DNA from: Aquificaceae bacterium
Lineage (GTDB): Bacteria; Aquificota; Aquificia; Aquificales; Aquificaceae
Assembly (NCBI GenBank): GCA_015490115.1
Contig: WFYM01000026.1
Span: forward strand, 1 to 8,889
Length of the DNA: 8,889 nt
Direction of reading: 5' to 3'
Numbering within the stretch: the first letter of the stretch is position 1; each line of letters opens with the position of its first letter. This document shows, in pieces, positions 6,303-8,889 of the stretch. The notes beneath the pieces were generated by a model. It saw nothing but the letters and a program-made list of their open reading frames with translations, had not been told where the DNA came from and ran no database searches. The translations under genes and the position numbers were made by a program.

Positions 6303-7190
6303 AGGAGGACCTTCCTCTACGGGACCCTGATCCTCTCCCTCCTGCTCTTTGCGAGCTTCTCATATATAGTCTTCAAGACCTTTTCGAAGGAGACCTTTCA
6401 AGCAATACTCTCCCTGAAGAGGAAATACCTTTTCCTCGGACTTTTCCTCCTCTTCCTCTACCACACCTTCGACAACGTGAGGCTCTTCATACTCTCGAGG
6501 GCTGTCGGGATAAGGTATTCCTTCCTTTACGGCTACGTAATGTCCCTCGTCAACACCTTCGGAGCTACGGTAACGCCGGCACACTTGGGAGGGGAGCTTG
6601 CCTCCGTATACATGCTCCTCAGGAAGAGGGAGGGGATCCAAAGGGTCATGAGCGTGGTTACCATGAAGGCGGTCTCGGGGGGAGTCTTCTTCCTCGTAGC
6701 CCTTCCCTTCCTTCTTACTAACTACGGGTCCACTACCCTAAAAGTCCTGATCCTCCTTACCCTCTCCTCGGTCCTCATCTACCCCCTCCTCAGAAGGTCC
6801 GGAAGCTCCCTAAGGAGATACTGGACATACGTAAAGGTCTTCACCTACAGGAGAAGGAGGTATCTGGTCTTTTCCCTGCTCGCCAGCTTCTCCCTCTACC
6901 TTACCTTCCTCCTCTTCGCACCTGTTCTTCTCCTCTCCTTCGGAAAGGAGGTGGAACTTGGGAGGGTATTGGGAGACCAGATAGCCCTCCTCTACGCCCT
7001 CTTCGTGAGTCCGACGCCGGGGGGAAGCGGTGTAGGTGAGATAGGGGGACTCTTCGTTTTCGAAAGCTACCTAAGACCCCACGAGCTTGGTCTCTTCGTG
7101 CTTATCTGGAGGTTCCTGAGCCAATACCTCAGCGCCCTCGCAGGAGGTCTCCTCTTTTTGCTATGCTTGGCGAAAGACTTAAGGAGATAG
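6300..7190 (+). CDS. Polytopic membrane protein, lysylphosphatidylglycerol synthase TM (UPF0104/YbhN-like) family
   Basis: 296 residues, mostly hydrophobic, with about seven or eight membrane segments (around 5-25, 42-60, 76-92, 117-139, 147-163, 187-213, 225-238 and 262-290) and basic loops such as RKREGIQR (108-115) and TYRRRRY (182-188). Two family motifs are visible: TPAHLGGELASVYMLLRK at 92-109 and SPTPGGSGVGEIGG at 237-250, the latter being the TPGGxGxxE signature of the family that includes the membrane half of MprF and the YbhN/AglD proteins. No aminoacyl-transferase domain is attached, so it should not be called MprF. Stand-alone members are often annotated as flippase-like, but their substrates are largely unknown. 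The reading frame continues upstream inside hemL, but the ATG at 6300, overlapping the hemL stop, gives a typical N-terminus. It overlaps lnt by 28 bases, and this placement hints at a lipid or envelope role. Confidence 0.85.
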   Translation: MRRTFLYGTLILSLLLFASFSYIVFKTFSKETFQAILSLKRKYLFLGLFLLFLYHTFDNVRLFILSRAVGIRYSFLYGYVMSLVNTFGATVTPAHLGGELASVYMLLRKREGIQRVMSVVTMKAVSGGVFFLVALPFLLTNYGSTTLKVLILLTLSSVLIYPLLRRSGSSLRRYWTYVKVFTYRRRRYLVFSLLASFSLYLTFLLFAPVLLLSFGKEVELGRVLGDQIALLYALFVSPTPGGSGVGEIGGLFVFESYLRPHELGLFVLIWRFLSQYLSALAGGLLFLLCLAKDLRR

Positions 7191-8509
7191 GGTATCCGGT
7201 AATCTCAGGGCTTATGCTCTACCTCGCTTTTTCCAAGTATGACCTCTGGCTCCTTACCTTCCCGGCCCTCTTTCTCCTCACCTCTTCGAGGTCAGCCTTC
7301 GGCTGGTTCTTGGGAGGTCTTTCTTTTTTCTTCAGCTCCCTCCTCTGGATCAGGATAGCCATGGTGGACTACGGGGGTGTCAACCCGATCGTAGCGATCC
7401 TCCTAATAGCTTCCCTTTCCCTTCTCCTCACACTTTACCAGTTTTCCCTTACACACTTCCTGTGGAAGCTTTCAGGCTTCAAAGTAGTCCTCCTCCCTCC
7501 CGTGTGGACCTTTGCGGAGATAATGAGGTCCCACTTCCCCTACGGCGGCTTCCCTTGGGTCCTTATAGGGGAGCATGCTGTAAACATCCCGCTTCTTAGA
7601 GACTACCTCTCAGCCGGGGGTGTTTACCTCGGGACCCTTCTCCTCTGGTATATATCGCTAAGCCCTCACCTTTTGAAAAAGCCAAGATACGCCCTCCTCT
7701 ACCTTCTCCTCTTCCTTCTACCCCTTCCGTTCGTTGAGAGGGAGGTCCGAACCCCGAAGAGGGACTTCAAGGTGGCAATAGTCCAGACAAACGTTCCCGA
7801 AGATGTAAAGCTAAGAAAAGACCTCTTCCTCGGGGAGCTTCCGAGGCTCTGGAGGCTCCTTGACGAAGCGGTCTCAAAAAATCCGGACCTCATAATCTTT
7901 CCGGAATCCGCCTTCCCCTTTTTCGCAGGAGACCTCTACGAGAAGGGGAGGAAACTTCTCGAAGCTTCAAAAAAAGCACCTATTCTGGTTGGACTCGTGG
8001 ATGTGAGGACGGACGGCTCCTTTATAAGACCCTACAACTCGGTATTTGCTATAAGCGGCGGGGACGTTATCGACTTTTACGACAAGGTTAGGCTCCTTCC
8101 CTTCGGAGAATACGTCCCCTTCCCCTTCGGTTTTGTCAAGGACATATTCGGTGCCATAGGCGGTGTGGACTACACACCGGGGGAGGATCTTGACTGCGTG
8201 GACATCGAAGACCTCAGGGTGGCGACGCCCATATGCTTCGAGGTCTCCTACTTTTCCTTAGTGAGAAAGCTCGCAAGGTGTTCCGACATCATAGCTGTCC
8301 TTACGAACGACGGTTGGTTCAGGGACTCGGACGGGACCTTTCAACACCTCAGGCAGGCGAGGGTAAGGGCTGCGGAAAACAGGAGGTTCCTCATCTGGGT
8401 AAACAACACGGGACCCTCCGCTGTTATCTCGCCTGAAGGTAAGATCTTGGCTGAGATACCTTACGGGAAGGAGGGTGTGCTTCTCTTCACGATCAGGAGT
8501 AAACCCTGA
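7163..8509 (+). CDS. lnt: Apolipoprotein N-acyltransferase
   Basis: Transfers a third acyl chain from a phospholipid to the amino group of the diacylglyceryl cysteine of lipoproteins, in the inner membrane. 448 residues, somewhat shorter than the E. coli enzyme (about 510). Residues ~10-190 hold the membrane segments with the conserved PYGGFPWVLIGEHAV (126-140). Residues ~203-445 are the nitrilase-like domain with the complete triad: E248 in IIFPESAFPFF, K308 in FYDKVRLLPFGEYVPF and C358 in TPICFEVSYF; NDGWF at 382-386 and RAAENRRF at 402-409 are also typical. The ATG at 7163 lies 28 bases inside the preceding gene; AGGAGG at 7142-7147 is 15 bases away, so coupling is likely. The last 17 bases overlap the convergent RelA/SpoT gene. 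The nearby transglycosylase is a predicted lipoprotein and would be one of many substrates. Confidence 0.96.
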   Translation: MLGERLKEIGYPVISGLMLYLAFSKYDLWLLTFPALFLLTSSRSAFGWFLGGLSFFFSSLLWIRIAMVDYGGVNPIVAILLIASLSLLLTLYQFSLTHFLWKLSGFKVVLLPPVWTFAEIMRSHFPYGGFPWVLIGEHAVNIPLLRDYLSAGGVYLGTLLLWYISLSPHLLKKPRYALLYLLLFLLPLPFVEREVRTPKRDFKVAIVQTNVPEDVKLRKDLFLGELPRLWRLLDEAVSKNPDLIIFPESAFPFFAGDLYEKGRKLLEASKKAPILVGLVDVRTDGSFIRPYNSVFAISGGDVIDFYDKVRLLPFGEYVPFPFGFVKDIFGAIGGVDYTPGEDLDCVDIEDLRVATPICFEVSYFSLVRKLARCSDIIAVLTNDGWFRDSDGTFQHLRQARVRAAENRRFLIWVNNTGPSAVISPEGKILAEIPYGKEGVLLFTIRSKP

Positions 8510-8889
8510 CGCAACCCTCCACCCCCTCCACCCTCTTTATAGCACCCATTATGCTGAGGAGGTGCTTCTTGTCCGTCACGTCTATGGTGAACTCCATGAC
8601 CGCCTCCTCACCCGTCGTCTTAGTCACAGCCTCCCATATGTTCGAGTCCTTCTCCGCTATCTTGCTCGTTATCTCCGAGAGTATACCTATCCTGTCCTTT
8701 GCCTTCACCCTTATCTTCGTCTTGAACTTGCCGGAGGGCCTCCACCTGACCTTTAGGACCTTTTCGGGAAAGTTCTCCATGAGATACTTCAAATTTGAGC
8801 AGTTCTTCTCGTGTAGGACTATGCCCTTTCCCCTCGTCACGACACCGTATACCTCGTCGCCGGGAACGGGGTTGCAGCACCTACCGAGG
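8493..8889 (-). CDS. RelA/SpoT-family (p)ppGpp synthetase/hydrolase, C-terminal part only
   Basis: Only the last 131 residues are in the window; the frame is open to the right edge (first full codon 8888-8886), so the GTG at 8840 is not a start. The visible N-terminus, GRCCNPVPGDEVYGVVTRGK, followed by a HEKNC segment gives the Cys-Cys...His...Cys set of the RelA/SpoT zinc-finger-like (RIS) domain. After a linker come about 75 residues with an ACT domain: KIRVKAKDRIGILSEITSKI, then VMEFTIDVTD and a closing VEGVEGCVRVYS. These domains sense the ribosome or ligands and regulate the N-terminal hydrolase and synthetase domains, which lie outside. Whether the enzyme is bifunctional cannot be seen; in bacteria with one Rsh protein it usually is. 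It converges on lnt with a 17-base overlap and no terminator between. Confidence 0.93.
   Translation of the reverse strand, partial: LGRCCNPVPGDEVYGVVTRGKGIVLHEKNCSNLKYLMENFPEKVLKVRWRPSGKFKTKIRVKAKDRIGILSEITSKIAEKDSNIWEAVTKTTGEEAVMEFTIDVTDKKHLLSIMGAIKRVEGVEGCVRVYS

Noticed and set aside
7142..7153. Palindrome-like AGGAGGTCTCCT before lnt as a regulatory hairpin
   Set aside because: The arms would leave a loop of only two bases, so it cannot form a normal hairpin; it lies within the coding end of the membrane-protein gene and is explained by its codons.
6300..7190. Calling the membrane protein MprF (lysylphosphatidylglycerol synthase)
   Set aside because: The catalytic C-terminal aminoacyl-transferase domain is absent, and the next gene is lnt.
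1..8889. A hidden mobile element, CRISPR array, defence island, prophage or tRNA
   Set aside because: No transposase or integrase motifs, direct-repeat arrays, terminal inverted repeats or cloverleaf-type sequence were seen. Every stretch is occupied by genes of uniform codon style.

Overview
The window is a densely packed bacterial chromosome segment that most resembles a thermophilic member of the Aquificota. This is inferred from the protein style (Lys/Glu-rich, short loops), arginine written mostly as AGG/AGA, frequent ATA isoleucine codons, and almost no intergenic DNA. GC content looks to be in the low to mid fifties by eye, from a few lines only. The genus cannot be fixed from the sequence alone. 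There is no tRNA, rRNA, insertion sequence, CRISPR array or gene-free stretch above 50 bases; all features are ordinary chromosomal genes.

Layout. (1) Plus strand, 1-1600: the 3' part of ferrochelatase (hemH), overlapped by a two-domain DUF523 protein of the thiouracil/4-thiouridine desulfidase type with a shortened C-terminal domain. (2) Minus strand, 4986 down to 1535: an operon of four overlapping genes, in transcription order a lipoprotein lytic transglycosylase (MltD-like), molybdenum cofactor guanylyltransferase (mobA), a coiled-coil membrane protein that reads as a FliJ-like part joined to a MotE/FlbB-like part, and a class I aminotransferase. (3) Plus strand, 5026-8509: glutamate-1-semialdehyde aminomutase (hemL), a polytopic membrane protein of the lysylphosphatidylglycerol synthase TM family, and apolipoprotein N-acyltransferase (lnt). 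(4) Minus strand, 8889-8493: the C-terminal end of a RelA/SpoT (p)ppGpp synthetase/hydrolase.

The only real intergenic gap is the 45 bases (4981-5025) between the divergent transglycosylase and hemL genes. It carries a perfect TATAAT in each direction, 8 and 6 bases from the respective ATG codons, with no usable Shine-Dalgarno sequence. In-frame stops close the frames just upstream. This is the signature of two overlapping, mutually exclusive, leaderless promoters. All other co-directional neighbours overlap by 1 to 28 bases, which suggests translational coupling, and both convergent pairs overlap tail to tail (66 and 17 bases), leaving no room for conventional terminators.

Functionally the window mixes haem synthesis (hemH, hemL by the C5 route), envelope work (lipoprotein lytic transglycosylase, Lnt which would finish such lipoproteins, a lipid-type membrane protein), a probable flagellar component, cofactor and amino-acid metabolism, and the stringent response. 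The points most worth a second look are the divergent leaderless promoter, the FliJ/MotE-like fusion, the short RudS/TudS-like protein, and the 66-base antiparallel coding overlap.
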